NCBI GenBank assembly: GCA_001247695.2
Contig: LGRX02035127.1
Span: 1 to 64,000 of the forward strand
Length of the DNA stretch: 64,000 nt
Source: Cymbomonas tetramitiformis
Lineage: Eukaryota; Chlorophyta; Pyramimonadophyceae; Pyramimonadales; Pyramimonadaceae
Direction of reading: 5' to 3'
A model generated the notes under the pieces. That model did no database searches. It was not told the origin of the DNA and was given only the letters and a program-made list of their open reading frames with translations. Shown here piece after piece: positions 31,275-40,315 of this stretch; positions within the stretch are counted from its first letter, which is position 1, and each line of letters starts with the position of its first letter. Both the position numbers and the translations under genes were made by a program.

Positions 31275-34200
31275 CAACGCGCCGGCTACCCCGGGAGGAA
31301 ACCTTGAAGGTTCAACCGACTGCGTAGTGACAGAGGAAACCTCTACATCCAGCTCGCTTTGCTTCACCCAACAGATGACCACCGTCAGAACGCACGAAGC
31401 AGATGAAGCGCCGCCCCGCCTCGACAGCCACCCCATCGCTGAAGACCCCGAGGTTATGGGAGAGGAGCCCTCAGTTGATTCGCTCTGCTACACCCAGCAG
31501 ATGGCAGCAGCTGGGACCCCTGAGGCGAGAACTGATCATCAGAGCTCCCACCAACTCGCCCACAACTTCCCCACTAGCAGCCCTCAGCATGACGAGGGTC
31601 CCCTCACCCATAGCAGTCTCACCAGCAGTGTTGCTACCCATGTGAGCCCCACAGCAAGCGGCACTACCCACGTGAGCCCCACAGTAAGCGGCACTACTCA
31701 TGTAAGCCCTACCACCAGCGGCACCACCCACGTGAGCCCTACCACCAGCGACACCACCCATGTGAGCCCTACCACCAGCGACACCACTCATGTCAGCCCC
31801 ACTTCGAGCGAAAGCACCTCAGCGGGTACCCTGTTGACGGCGAGTGTGGACAACCTCGTCAGTCACCCGACTGAAGATGTTGACTTGCTGGATGAGGAGT
31901 TCTACGCCGCGTGTAGGCAGACGTTGGAGGAATGCCGCGAGGCCTCGGACAACCTCCTCCCCAACCTTAAGTGCAAAAGTATACGCACAGATGGGGGAGT
32001 TCAGTGGAAGACCGATATTGAGGGTACCCTCGCAGCGGCACATGACGAAGAAGGACCGCTGCTGCTGGTGTTCTATGCAACCCTCAGAGGGCACACGGTC
32101 AAGGTGCTGATCGACTCGGGGGCCTCTGACAACTTCATCTCGGAGCAGAGCGCCAAGCGATGTGGCCTCACGACACGAGCTGGCTCCGAGATGCGAGTCA
32201 CCTTGGCGGATGGATCTGTGAAGATCACTGGCGCCACCGCGTACGCCAAGTTTAACACGCACACCACCACGGGCACCTATACAGAGAACGCCCTTGCCCT
32301 TCGAATCCTACCACTGGGCATACAGGTGGATGTTATTCTTGGCGGAAGGTGGTTGCGCAGTCACTCTCCTGTTACTCTGGGCTATGAAGGGAATGGCTCC
32401 GTCTCCTTCCTCAGGAAGTCCCGCAGTGGTAAGATTGGAGATCGCGTCACCATCACAGGCTGTTCTCCTGGGAAAGCATCTGGAGACAAGTCTCCGAAGG
32501 GCACGGCCTGTGCGGGATTGGTGGATGAGGTGTTCCTGACCCCCGCCCAGTTGAAGAAGTACCTGGTGTACGCGGAGACGCAGAAGCTGCGCGGCAATGA
32601 CGACCCGGGGATACAACCCGCCTGGCTCATGATGGCCGAGAAGTCCCCCGATGATACTACTTCTGCCTTTGCAGCCACGGCTATCGACTCTGAGAACGCC
32701 GAACCCGCTGCGGATACTGAAGACGCAGAAGTGGGCCCTGAGTGGACCCTCAAGTTTCAGGACTTCTGGGGTGAGGAGTACAAGAAGGAGATGACGACTG
32801 CTCTACCGAACATTGATGGACTCAGACATGACCCCCAAGATGAAGCCAACATTAACCTGGACCCTGAGCTGAGCAAGAAGGGGCCGCCCTGCCAGCGCAT
32901 CTACAAGAAGTCTGCAGAGGAACTCCGCCAACTTCGAGAACGCGTCGAGACCCTGATGTCCAAGGGCTACATCCGACCCTCTTCCAGCCCTTATGCAGCT
33001 CCCTGTCTGATGGTCCCCAAACCAGGGAACCCCGAGGAGCTGCGACTGGTGATCGACTACCGGCTTCTCAACCGCCAGACAGTTAAGGACAAGTACCCTC
33101 TCCCAGACATCCAGATGATGTTCGACGAGATGCAGGGTGCGAAGTTCTTCTTTTCATTCGACGCGGTGGATGGCTTCTGGCAAGTTCCGATGGCTCCAGG
33201 GGATGTCGAGAAGACCGCCTTCACCACCCAGATGGGGTCATATGAGTGGTTGGTCATGCCGCAGGGGCTGCAGAATTCGCCGTCTCAGTACCAGCGACGG
33301 ATGCAGCGGGCTTTGGGCCATCTCCCATTTGTCCGGATCTTCATCGATGACGTGGTCGTCTTCAGCAACACCGCTGCAGAGCACTACGAACACGTCAAAC
33401 AATTGCTCCTGACGTGCAGGGAGAAGGGCGTCTTCCTCAAGAGATCCAAGTGTCAACTGTTGAAGAAATCCTTGCGGTTCCTTGGTCACTGCATCTCCGC
33501 GGATGGCTGCAGACCCCAACACGACAAGGTGGCTGCAGTGAGGGACTGGCCCGAGCTGGAGACGGTTACCCACGTCAGGCAGTTCTTGGGCCTGGCGGGG
33601 TATTACCGCAGATTCATTCACTGCTTCTCCGAGATCGCCCAGCCCCTCACCCGGTTGACCAAGTCGGACGTACCCTGGGAGTGGGGCCCCATGCAGCAGT
33701 GGGCCTTCGAGGAGCTGAAGAAGGCCCTCACATCAGCGCCAGTGCTCGCCTTGCCCAACATTAAGGGTGCCGCAGACGGCACAGCACCTTTCGTGGTGCA
33801 GACGGATGCCAGCGGCATCGCCCTTGGGGGAGTACTGATGCAAGACAATGGAGATGGTCTTGGGCTGCGCGTGATAGCATACGAGAGCCGCCAGTTCTCA
33901 GCCGCCGAACAGAATTACCACACCGGCGAGCGTGAACTAGGTGCCCTGCATCATTGTACCACCGTCACCTGGCGGCATTACCTCATCTTCACCAACTTCC
34001 GCATCCAGGGTGATCACCGCCCCCTTGAATGGCTGATGGAACCTGGCAGAGAGCTCAGCCGCAGACAGGCACGCTGGTACATGGATCTGGTGGAAGTGGG
34101 AGTCCCGCGAATGGAGTACATCAAGGGGGCACTACTGCTGGTACCAGACGCCCTGTCCAGAAGACCCGACTTCAAAGACAAGGACGTTCGCGAAGGGTTG

Positions 34201-34692
34201 AAGGAAGCAGGAGTGATCGACCCCACATCAGACCTGCCGAAAGACCCTCTGGCAACGCTGGAGTCTGAATGCTTCTCCAGCTCACCACCCGCGGCTCATC
34301 CCCACTGGGCCCAGACGGTTGACTGTTGGCTCTCAGCAGTGGAAACCCTCTCCGTGGCAGAGCAGGCCATGGACATGGGGGAGACCATCGCTCTCGTTAA
34401 TCCGAAGCTCTATAAGGGAATGAAGGAGGATCACCTCGACTTCGACATGCCTGACTGGCCTGAAGCTGATAGCGCGAAGCCGACAGAAGCTCCACACGAA
34501 CCCCCTGACCGAGCTCCACCTCAGATAAGGATAACGAGGAGTATGTCACGCGCTGGGAAAGCCTCTACGACCCCAGCGCCCCCACAGTTGGTGTCACCGA
34601 AGACGCGAACGCCTACATCACGAGCTGACGCATCGGCGGCGCCCACTGAGAAGGTGCCAGCGAGCTCACCACCCCCGCAGAAGGCGCCCTAG
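31183..34692 (+). CDS. pol: Pol part A: protease, reverse transcriptase, RNase H
   Basis: ATG 31183 to TAG 34690-34692, 1169 codons. The N-terminal region has a tandem 10-residue repeat (THVSPTTSDT; 30-bp units at 31634-31813). Retropepsin: VLIDSGASDNFIS, with DSG near 32110. Reverse transcriptase: YPLPDIQMMFDEM, FDAVDGFWQVPM, and FIDDVVVFS near 33340 (the YxDD box with Phe at its first position). RNase H: VQTDASGIALGG near 33800. It copies the element RNA into DNA in the particle. The stop is followed by CAG TCA, a consensus leaky context, and the frame continues into integrase. No integrase is present in this block, so part B must be made from the same message. Confidence 0.93.
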   Translation: MRKLGPSPLGASPPSSSLVEPTTKTTSLHHDNAPATPGGNLEGSTDCVVTEETSTSSSLCFTQQMTTVRTHEADEAPPRLDSHPIAEDPEVMGEEPSVDSLCYTQQMAAAGTPEARTDHQSSHQLAHNFPTSSPQHDEGPLTHSSLTSSVATHVSPTASGTTHVSPTVSGTTHVSPTTSGTTHVSPTTSDTTHVSPTTSDTTHVSPTSSESTSAGTLLTASVDNLVSHPTEDVDLLDEEFYAACRQTLEECREASDNLLPNLKCKSIRTDGGVQWKTDIEGTLAAAHDEEGPLLLVFYATLRGHTVKVLIDSGASDNFISEQSAKRCGLTTRAGSEMRVTLADGSVKITGATAYAKFNTHTTTGTYTENALALRILPLGIQVDVILGGRWLRSHSPVTLGYEGNGSVSFLRKSRSGKIGDRVTITGCSPGKASGDKSPKGTACAGLVDEVFLTPAQLKKYLVYAETQKLRGNDDPGIQPAWLMMAEKSPDDTTSAFAATAIDSENAEPAADTEDAEVGPEWTLKFQDFWGEEYKKEMTTALPNIDGLRHDPQDEANINLDPELSKKGPPCQRIYKKSAEELRQLRERVETLMSKGYIRPSSSPYAAPCLMVPKPGNPEELRLVIDYRLLNRQTVKDKYPLPDIQMMFDEMQGAKFFFSFDAVDGFWQVPMAPGDVEKTAFTTQMGSYEWLVMPQGLQNSPSQYQRRMQRALGHLPFVRIFIDDVVVFSNTAAEHYEHVKQLLLTCREKGVFLKRSKCQLLKKSLRFLGHCISADGCRPQHDKVAAVRDWPELETVTHVRQFLGLAGYYRRFIHCFSEIAQPLTRLTKSDVPWEWGPMQQWAFEELKKALTSAPVLALPNIKGAADGTAPFVVQTDASGIALGGVLMQDNGDGLGLRVIAYESRQFSAAEQNYHTGERELGALHHCTTVTWRHYLIFTNFRIQGDHRPLEWLMEPGRELSRRQARWYMDLVEVGVPRMEYIKGALLLVPDALSRRPDFKDKDVREGLKEAGVIDPTSDLPKDPLATLESECFSSSPPAAHPHWAQTVDCWLSAVETLSVAEQAMDMGETIALVNPKLYKGMKEDHLDFDMPDWPEADSAKPTEAPHEPPDRAPPQIRITRSMSRAGKASTTPAPPQLVSPKTRTPTSRADASAAPTEKVPASSPPPQKAP

Positions 34693-34698
34693 CAGTCA
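34690..34698 (+). promoter_or_regulatory. Candidate stop-codon readthrough site TAG-CAG-TCA
   Basis: The stop separating Pol A from Pol B is followed by CAGTCA, which fits the STOP-CAR-YYA motif known from tobamovirus-type readthrough. Sense sequence continues in the same frame for 1021 codons. Position and context are seen directly; function is inferred. Confidence 0.6.
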
Positions 34699-37600
34699 GC
34701 TCCATCCCCGGTCCTTTACCCACAGAAACGACAGGCTTCCCTCCCAGAGGACTCGCAGAATTGGCGTGTCCGAGCAGAGTACTCCTCGAAGTACGCCGAG
34801 AAGTTTGGACCCTTCGATGTGGACGCCTGTTGTGACTTTGGCGGCCGCAACAGACAGGCGGATAGATTCTGGACAGACTGCCTTTCAGAGAAATGGAGGG
34901 GCCTTCGGATTTGGTGTAGCCCTCCATATAACTCCAAACATATTACTGTGGAGGCGATTCTGAACAAGTATATCGCAGAATGGAAGGCGGACCCAGAAAA
35001 CACCTCAGCAGTCTTCGTCCTGCCAGATCACCAGTCCAAGCTCCCCGCGTGGCGCAAACTTTTCAGGAAGGCCAATATGCAGATCGTGGAGGTCGTCCCT
35101 ACTCACGATGATAAGGGCGAGCCTAATCAGTTCTTCGAGAACCCAGATGGGAAGGCCTTCGACCTTCGCTGGCCTGTTCTGATAGTGCACGCCCCTCCCG
35201 CCAAACCACAGCCGGCACGCGTGAGACATCCGCGAACGGCTCCCGCTGTGATAAGGACGGGTGAGGCAGCAGCCTTCAGGGACACAATCTCCCAGCAGTC
35301 GGACTCGAAGTTCCTGCGTGCGTTGAAAGCGGAGTACACCCGGGAGGGATCACTCCGTTCGCTGCGAGAGAAGGTGAAGGCGGCGCCACACCAATGCCTA
35401 CAGGACTTCAGGCTGGTGGGTGAGGTAGTTTGGAGAACCGCAGCAGGGAGATATCAGTTGGTGCTGGGGGAGGATTCTCCACTTCGGGAGGTAGTGATTC
35501 GTCATGCTCACGAGTCATTGTCCTCAGGTCACACTGGACGAGACAAGACTTTGGAAAGAGTGCTGCGACGCTTTTATTGGCGTGGTGCTGCAGAGGATGT
35601 GGGCACCTGGGTTGCATCCTGCGCGGTGTGCCAATCAGTGAGACCGCGGGGAACTTACCCGGATGGGCTGCTAAACCCTCACAGCATCCCAAACAGACCA
35701 TGGCAAGATGTCGCGGTGGACTTCGTCACCGGCCTGCCGGTATCAGAGAGAGGTAATGACGCTTTCGTGGCCTTCACGTGCAAGCTGACGAAGATGGTCC
35801 ACGTTATACCGATGAACTTCGGCGACAGCTCTGCAGCTGTGGTGGCCAGAATCTACTTTGACTCGGTGTGGCGCTTGCATGGCGCACCTATGAAAATTGT
35901 CTCTGACCGTGACCCGCGGTTTCAAGATGCCTTCTGGCAGGAGCTCATGAGACTGATGGGTGTGAAAGTGGCTCGCACCACGCCGTACAACCCTCGGTCT
36001 GACGGCCAAGCGGAACACAGCAACAGAGTTATTGAAGACATGCTCAGGTCCTTCGTAGACGCCAATGTGGAAGACTGGGACCTGTTCACCACTAACGTGG
36101 AGTTCGCGATCAATGACTCCAGAAGTGAATCTACTGGCTTCACGCCGTTTGAGCTGGTGTTTGGATTCTCGCCGCTGTCGCAGTTGGACCTTTTCCTGGA
36201 GGCCGCGCAGTCCACCGCTGGACGACGAACAGGGGGGGTAGGTACCGCACACGAGGTGGCCGCGAAATTTTCGTCGCAGCTGCGGGACGCCAGGCAGCGG
36301 TTGGAGCTGGCTCAACAGCGACAGCGCGAGCAGTTTGATCGCAGGCACGGACAGCGGGAGTATGCTGTTGGAGATCTAGTCTGGATAGAAGCGAAACATC
36401 TTACAGAGAAGGTGATGGATCGCTCCATCTGCAGGAAGTTGACCAAGCGCTGGCATGGACCGGTCCCTGTGACCGAACGCTTCTTCAGTGATGTGCAGAT
36501 GACCATGCCAGAGGCTGACAGGGGAGCTCCAGTAGCCTACCGCCTACGCCTCCCTCCACACTGGCGGATACACGACGTGTTCGCTCAACACCGCCTCAAA
36601 CCGTACACCAGCGGTCAAGATGCTTTCGCCGCGCGAGATCACCTAGCAGTACCTGAAGAGGTGGTAGTGGACGGTCAGAAGGAAGCACACGTTGAGCGTA
36701 TTCTTGCACGTCGGGTGCGGTCTGTTCGAGGAAAAGAGGTGGAAGAGTGGAAGGTTCGCTGGACTGGCTACTCCAAAGCTCACGACCAATGGAGGACGCG
36801 TGACAAACTCGAACGCGGAGGTCCACTTCAACAGCTTCGTGAATTCGAGCAAGCGAGACTGCACATGGAAGCACAAGTTCGCGACGAAGCCACTCGGCGA
36901 CGCGAGCAACGTGGCCGTCACTCTGCTCAAGCTGGAATGACACTGGCTCACCTCATCACTAACCCCTGCGATGAACTGGACCAGCTCGAACAGATGGAAC
37001 ATGATATCCCTCTGCCGTGGGAACGTCAAGAGCGTACGGAAGATGGGTCGTTGGCACTGGTGACAGAGCTGCTGGCAATACAGACGGAAGTAACTCGCAT
37101 GCCCAGAATTCTTGTACTTTTCAGCGGCACTGGCTCAGTAGAGAGAGAATTCCTGAATTGCTTCCCCTCCGCTTCAGTGGTGACCCTCGACTCCGAACAC
37201 ATCTGGCATCCCACTCATGTGGATGACATCCTACAGTGGGACTACAAACAATACCCGCCTGGATTCTTCGATGTCATTTGGGCAAGTCCCCCCTGTAGGC
37301 AGTACAGTCAAGCGCGCACCACTGGAGGACCCCCTGATCTTCCCCAGGCTGACAAAATCGTACGGCGAGCATTGCAGATCATTGACTACTTGGAGCCAAA
37401 ACATTGGTTCATGGAGAACCCCAGAGGTCGCTTCCCCAACGCGCTGCGGCTTCGCCCCATGATGCGTCAACTTCCTCCCCCGCTGGTGTGTACCTACTGC
37501 ATGTACGGCACGCAATACATGAAGCCCACCTGCATATGGACGAACTCAGCACCACCCACGCCCCTGCTACGCTGTACTGCTTCGACACCATGTGCGTGCA

Positions 37601-37758
37601 GATGGGCAACCGGTGCTCATCCAGAGACTGCTCAGCTGGGACCTCATCCGCAGCAGACTGGAGCGGGCCAATCCGCGAGCGTATATCCCGTGCCAGCGCC
37701 CCTGCTGCGACATCTTTTTCGACATTTACGCCTCCGCAAGACTGAAGACCCGCTTTAG
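34693..37758 (+). CDS. pol: Pol part B: Dam-like domain, integrase, chromodomain, cytosine-C5 methyltransferase
   Basis: Same frame as part A, 1021 codons after the TAG. (1) 34760-35210: FGPFDVDACCDFGGRN, FWTDCLSEKWRGLRIWCSPPY and SAVFVLPD, a pattern like phage/Dam-type N6-adenine methyltransferases, where the (D/N)PPY box is catalytic; here it reads SPPY. (2) 35490-36200: integrase with zinc finger (HAHESLSSGH...CAVC) and catalytic Asp 35719, Asp 35905 and Glu 36013, exact DD35E spacing. (3) 36680-36850: chromodomain (VERILARRV, VRWTGYSKAHDQW). (4) 37095-37758: C5-methyltransferase with motif I LFSGTGSVERE, motif IV SPPCRQYS (catalytic Cys 37294), motif VI WFMENP and a KPTCIWTN block. The enzyme domains keep their key residues. 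Roles in self-methylation or target choice are inferred. Confidence 0.88.
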   Translation, partial: QSAPSPVLYPQKRQASLPEDSQNWRVRAEYSSKYAEKFGPFDVDACCDFGGRNRQADRFWTDCLSEKWRGLRIWCSPPYNSKHITVEAILNKYIAEWKADPENTSAVFVLPDHQSKLPAWRKLFRKANMQIVEVVPTHDDKGEPNQFFENPDGKAFDLRWPVLIVHAPPAKPQPARVRHPRTAPAVIRTGEAAAFRDTISQQSDSKFLRALKAEYTREGSLRSLREKVKAAPHQCLQDFRLVGEVVWRTAAGRYQLVLGEDSPLREVVIRHAHESLSSGHTGRDKTLERVLRRFYWRGAAEDVGTWVASCAVCQSVRPRGTYPDGLLNPHSIPNRPWQDVAVDFVTGLPVSERGNDAFVAFTCKLTKMVHVIPMNFGDSSAAVVARIYFDSVWRLHGAPMKIVSDRDPRFQDAFWQELMRLMGVKVARTTPYNPRSDGQAEHSNRVIEDMLRSFVDANVEDWDLFTTNVEFAINDSRSESTGFTPFELVFGFSPLSQLDLFLEAAQSTAGRRTGGVGTAHEVAAKFSSQLRDARQRLELAQQRQREQFDRRHGQREYAVGDLVWIEAKHLTEKVMDRSICRKLTKRWHGPVPVTERFFSDVQMTMPEADRGAPVAYRLRLPPHWRIHDVFAQHRLKPYTSGQDAFAARDHLAVPEEVVVDGQKEAHVERILARRVRSVRGKEVEEWKVRWTGYSKAHDQWRTRDKLERGGPLQQLREFEQARLHMEAQVRDEATRRREQRGRHSAQAGMTLAHLITNPCDELDQLEQMEHDIPLPWERQERTEDGSLALVTELLAIQTEVTRMPRILVLFSGTGSVEREFLNCFPSASVVTLDSEHIWHPTHVDDILQWDYKQYPPGFFDVIWASPPCRQYSQARTTGGPPDLPQADKIVRRALQIIDYLEPKHWFMENPRGRFPNALRLRPMMRQLPPPLVCTYCMYGTQYMKPTCIWTNSAPPTPLLRCTASTPCACRWATGAHPETAQLGPHPQQTGAGQSASVYPVPAPLLRHLFRHLRLRKTEDPL

Positions 37759-37931
37759 ATTCCAAGCGGCACCCTCCTTCGTGAAAGTGGTGCCCTGGTA
37801 GCGGCAGGCAAGTTGTGCTCGAAGAGGAACCAGAGAACCTAAGAACTGGAAACAGAAAGGAACCAGAAAACCTAAGAACTGGAACTTAGATGGGTACCTT
37901 AGCGGAGTGATCCCAGGAGGTAGACCACTCC
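37759..37931 (+). other. Ty3 3' untranslated stretch with a 25-bp direct repeat
   Basis: GGAACCAGARAACCTAAGAA plus CTGGAA occurs twice (about 37826 and 37858). No ORF. Confidence 0.6.
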
Positions 37932-37946
37932 TAAGGGGGGGAGAGT
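37932..37946 (+). other. Polypurine tract
   Basis: TAAGGGGGGGAGAGT immediately precedes the 3' LTR, the expected plus-strand primer site. Confidence 0.85.
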
Positions 37947-38628
37947 TGTGCCCGGAGGCACAGCGTGAGCCGATATGCCTATGCGTCTATATGTGTGTCA
38001 TCGGGGGTAATCTGGGATTGGCACGATGACAGTGAAATTGGGCTTGAAATCACGATGAGAATGAATACCAGATGTCCGGGGTATGACAGTATGACACTAT
38101 GACACTATGACAGTATGACACTATAGTAGTATGACAGTACTGTGGGGGGTGTCATCGTGGAACTCAGTCAGACCCTCGAAGAATGGTCAGATTCGCATCG
38201 GGGTTGAAAAGACAATGAAATCGAATATCAGATATTAAGGTTATGACAGTATGACAGTATGACGCTATGACAGTATGACAGTATGACAGTACAGTAGTAT
38301 GACAGTACTGTGGGGCAGTCATCGTGTCAGTCTGTCGATAACATCTGAATCGAGAATGACGAATCGGAATTAGAAATGAGATCGGATCGGGAATTGAACG
38401 TTGAGCCGAAGTGTGACATCGGCTCTCGAGTGGTTGACCCTGCAACCTGAGTGACGAGTGAATAAGTGGAGCACTTGAGAAGTGTTTAGCCTTCAGAACT
38501 CGGAACCGAATTATCGTTTGTACCTCAATCTGGCCCTGATCCAGTATATTATAAAATCCGAATTGTGTACCTTTGCACGTTCAATCAAAAACATATTTCC
38601 GAGCATCTGTCGTAGTGCCCCTGGCACA
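37947..38628 (+). repeat. 3' LTR
   Basis: 682 bp, same ends as the 5' LTR (TGTGCCCGG...CCTGGCACA), with one fewer TATGACAC-type unit and a 2-bp deletion near 38340. Confidence 0.95.
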
Positions 38629-38633
38629 CGTAC
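38629..38633. repeat. Right TSD of the Ty3 element (CGTAC)
   Basis: Matches 24727-24731; the GTAC-rich tract resumes directly after it. Confidence 0.92.
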
Positions 38634-38830
38634 CCCATATGCACGTGTATATCGGTGCATTATTAGTACACATGTACCAAGCGTGTACGAGCCTCCCATA
38701 CATATGTACCCAACATGTACGTGCGTATGCATTAGTACGCTATAGGTGCATGTGTACTCGAAAAGGGTACACATGCACGCAATGGTGGGTACAACTCTGG
38801 TGCGCGTGTACGAGGCCTATCTATATGCAC
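38634..38830. repeat. GTAC-rich repeat tract, right flank of the Ty3 insertion
   Basis: Continuation of the tract interrupted at 24731 (CATATGTACCCAACATGTAC and similar). Confidence 0.8.
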
Positions 38831-39440
38831 AATATCACAAGAGGATTGCGAAAATGTGTGCTACTTACATTAAGTGTGTTCACAATGCATATGCTATGCG
38901 AAGGCTAGCACATCACGCATACGCATGGAACACTCGAGCATGTTTAATACAATCATATTAATACGATAGTGTAGCTAGCTAGGCACGATGGGATACAATT
39001 GGGACTACTCATCTCTATCCTACCAATACGCAAAATAACGTTCTATTCGTACGATTTCTAGTTCCAACACTACGATTGTAAACAATCTATCAACCTAGCA
39101 CGCTCGAAGGGAAGCTTGAAGTTCATGAAGTACTCGAGGCGGTCGATTTTCTCCATTTAGGGTTTCTCCAAAACAGCCGATCTGAAAAGTAAAGCAAAGA
39201 ACCAACACTTAGTAAAAAGCGGAAAACGCATTAAAGATTCCCTTGTGCAAAACATAACTAGCAACCTAGGAACCTCAAAGAAGCGCGAATGTAAACGCGA
39301 GATGATGGTGGAAAAATTGATTTCACCACTCGAATATTTTCAGCGATCTGAAAAACAAAAACAACCAAGTAACGTTTAGTAAAGATGAAAGATAATATAA
39401 GTGAAAAACGAAATTAACGAGGGAAACTGAAAAGGAGAGG
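38831..39440. other. No gene seen
   Basis: AT-rich sequence. Two GATCTGAAAA-containing segments (39179-39225 and 39345-39390), each followed by AACAAGTAACGTTTAGTAAA-like text, form a weak direct repeat. Confidence 0.4.
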
Positions 39441-39509
39441 TGGAGTGAGTTGGATTTGAACCAACTATTTCGAGTGCAAAGGACTCGCGGGAATCTTCCC
39501 GTTCACTCC
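39441..39509 (-). tRNA. Divergent tRNA-like gene or tRNA-derived sequence
   Basis: On the minus strand a 69-nt cloverleaf can be drawn. The 7-bp acceptor stem is GGAGTGA/TCACTCC with discriminator A. The 5-bp T stem is GTTGG/CCAAC with the canonical loop TTCAAAT. The 5-bp anticodon stem is CGAGT/ACTCG with loop CCTTTGC, and the variable loop is AAATA. The D arm is abnormally short (CGGGAAGATTCCCG) and position 33 is C instead of U, so the apparent TTT anticodon is doubtful. CCA is not encoded. It may be a pseudo-tRNA or the head of a SINE. Confidence 0.5.
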
Positions 39510-40200
39510 AAGTCAAAGTTCCGCGCATGCCAAGGATGAGCGCGCTAAGCACACACAAAATAATACATATACATATAAAAAACATGCACTACAAACCTGT
39601 GACATATTGCAGCGAGCAAGAATGAGAAATATCATAACATGCAACCCGCTGGCGAGGCCACCACACGCTGCTGCACACTGCTGGACGGTGAAATGTGAAG
39701 CGTTGACGGCTGTACCGGTGAGTTTGAACTTTTACAGTATTCTGCAAAAATGCCTACAGTGGACACCTTGACTTCCCGTTGCGCGTTGGGGGGCGTGAGA
39801 AGTCACAGCACGTCCTCGTCACGCGAGCACGATCGACGATAACGATGACGATGACGAATTCTGCGAAACGTGTGCCATGCCATGCGATGCCATCGGACGA
39901 TTGGAGATGGAATAATCCACCGCATGACGCTCGCGCTCGCGGGTTGGGGATCGCAGGCACGCAGGTCACGTACGTATCGATCGCGATCGTCATCGATTAT
40001 TCCACCCCACCGCTCTACTCGGGCGGTCATCCTAATTGAGGTACGATTTTCTTTCTCTGTTCCTTTTTTTTTTTGGTGCAACACGTTTGCCCATTTTTCG
40101 TGCAACTAAAATGTTTTTCGGGCTCGTCGTGCACTCGATTATTTTTTGCGCTCGTCGTGCGCTTTAAAATGAGGCCAACTTGTTTTTGGGGGGTTTGGTG
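39510..40200. other. No gene supported
   Basis: A GC-rich stretch at 39770-40030 has ORFs on both strands rich in Arg/Ser/Thr from CGATCGCGAT-like sequence, probably non-coding. An Arg/Lys-rich T-tract lies near 40065. Confidence 0.4.
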
Positions 40201-40315
40201 ACTTTTTTTGCGTTTTGGTGATGTTCGCTTGGGTACACGTGCGCCTGGGTTGTACCTGAAGCTGTCGGGAAAAGTGTAAATTGTACTCGCATGCACTTGC
40301 ATATACCAAGCCTGA

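Larger units (their letters stand above)
24732..38628 (+). mobile_element. Ty3/Gypsy chromovirus-like retrotransposon with two fused methyltransferase-like domains
   Basis: A 13,897-bp element: 692-bp 5' LTR, primer-binding site, two short leader ORFs, Gag, accessory ORF, Pol in two blocks separated by TAG, polypurine tract, 682-bp 3' LTR and a 5-bp TSD. The Pol order is protease, reverse transcriptase, RNase H, [TAG], Dam-like domain, integrase (zinc finger and DDE), chromodomain, cytosine-C5 methyltransferase. Reverse transcriptase before integrase defines Ty3/Gypsy. The LTRs differ by about three substitutions plus repeat-length indels, so the insertion is recent. The size is more than twice that of a typical chromovirus. 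It sits in the intron-like GTAC repeat tract of another gene. Confidence 0.95.

Noticed and set aside
17547..37758. Alternative nuclear code with TAA/TAG read as Gln (ulvophyte/ciliate type), suggested by in-frame TAG/TAA in Gag, Pol and hAT
   Set aside because: The intact three-exon gene at 61155-62994 and the poly-Gln tract of Gag use only CAA/CAG for dozens of Gln residues, and apparent terminal stops include TAA and TAG. Readthrough or decay explains the cases better.
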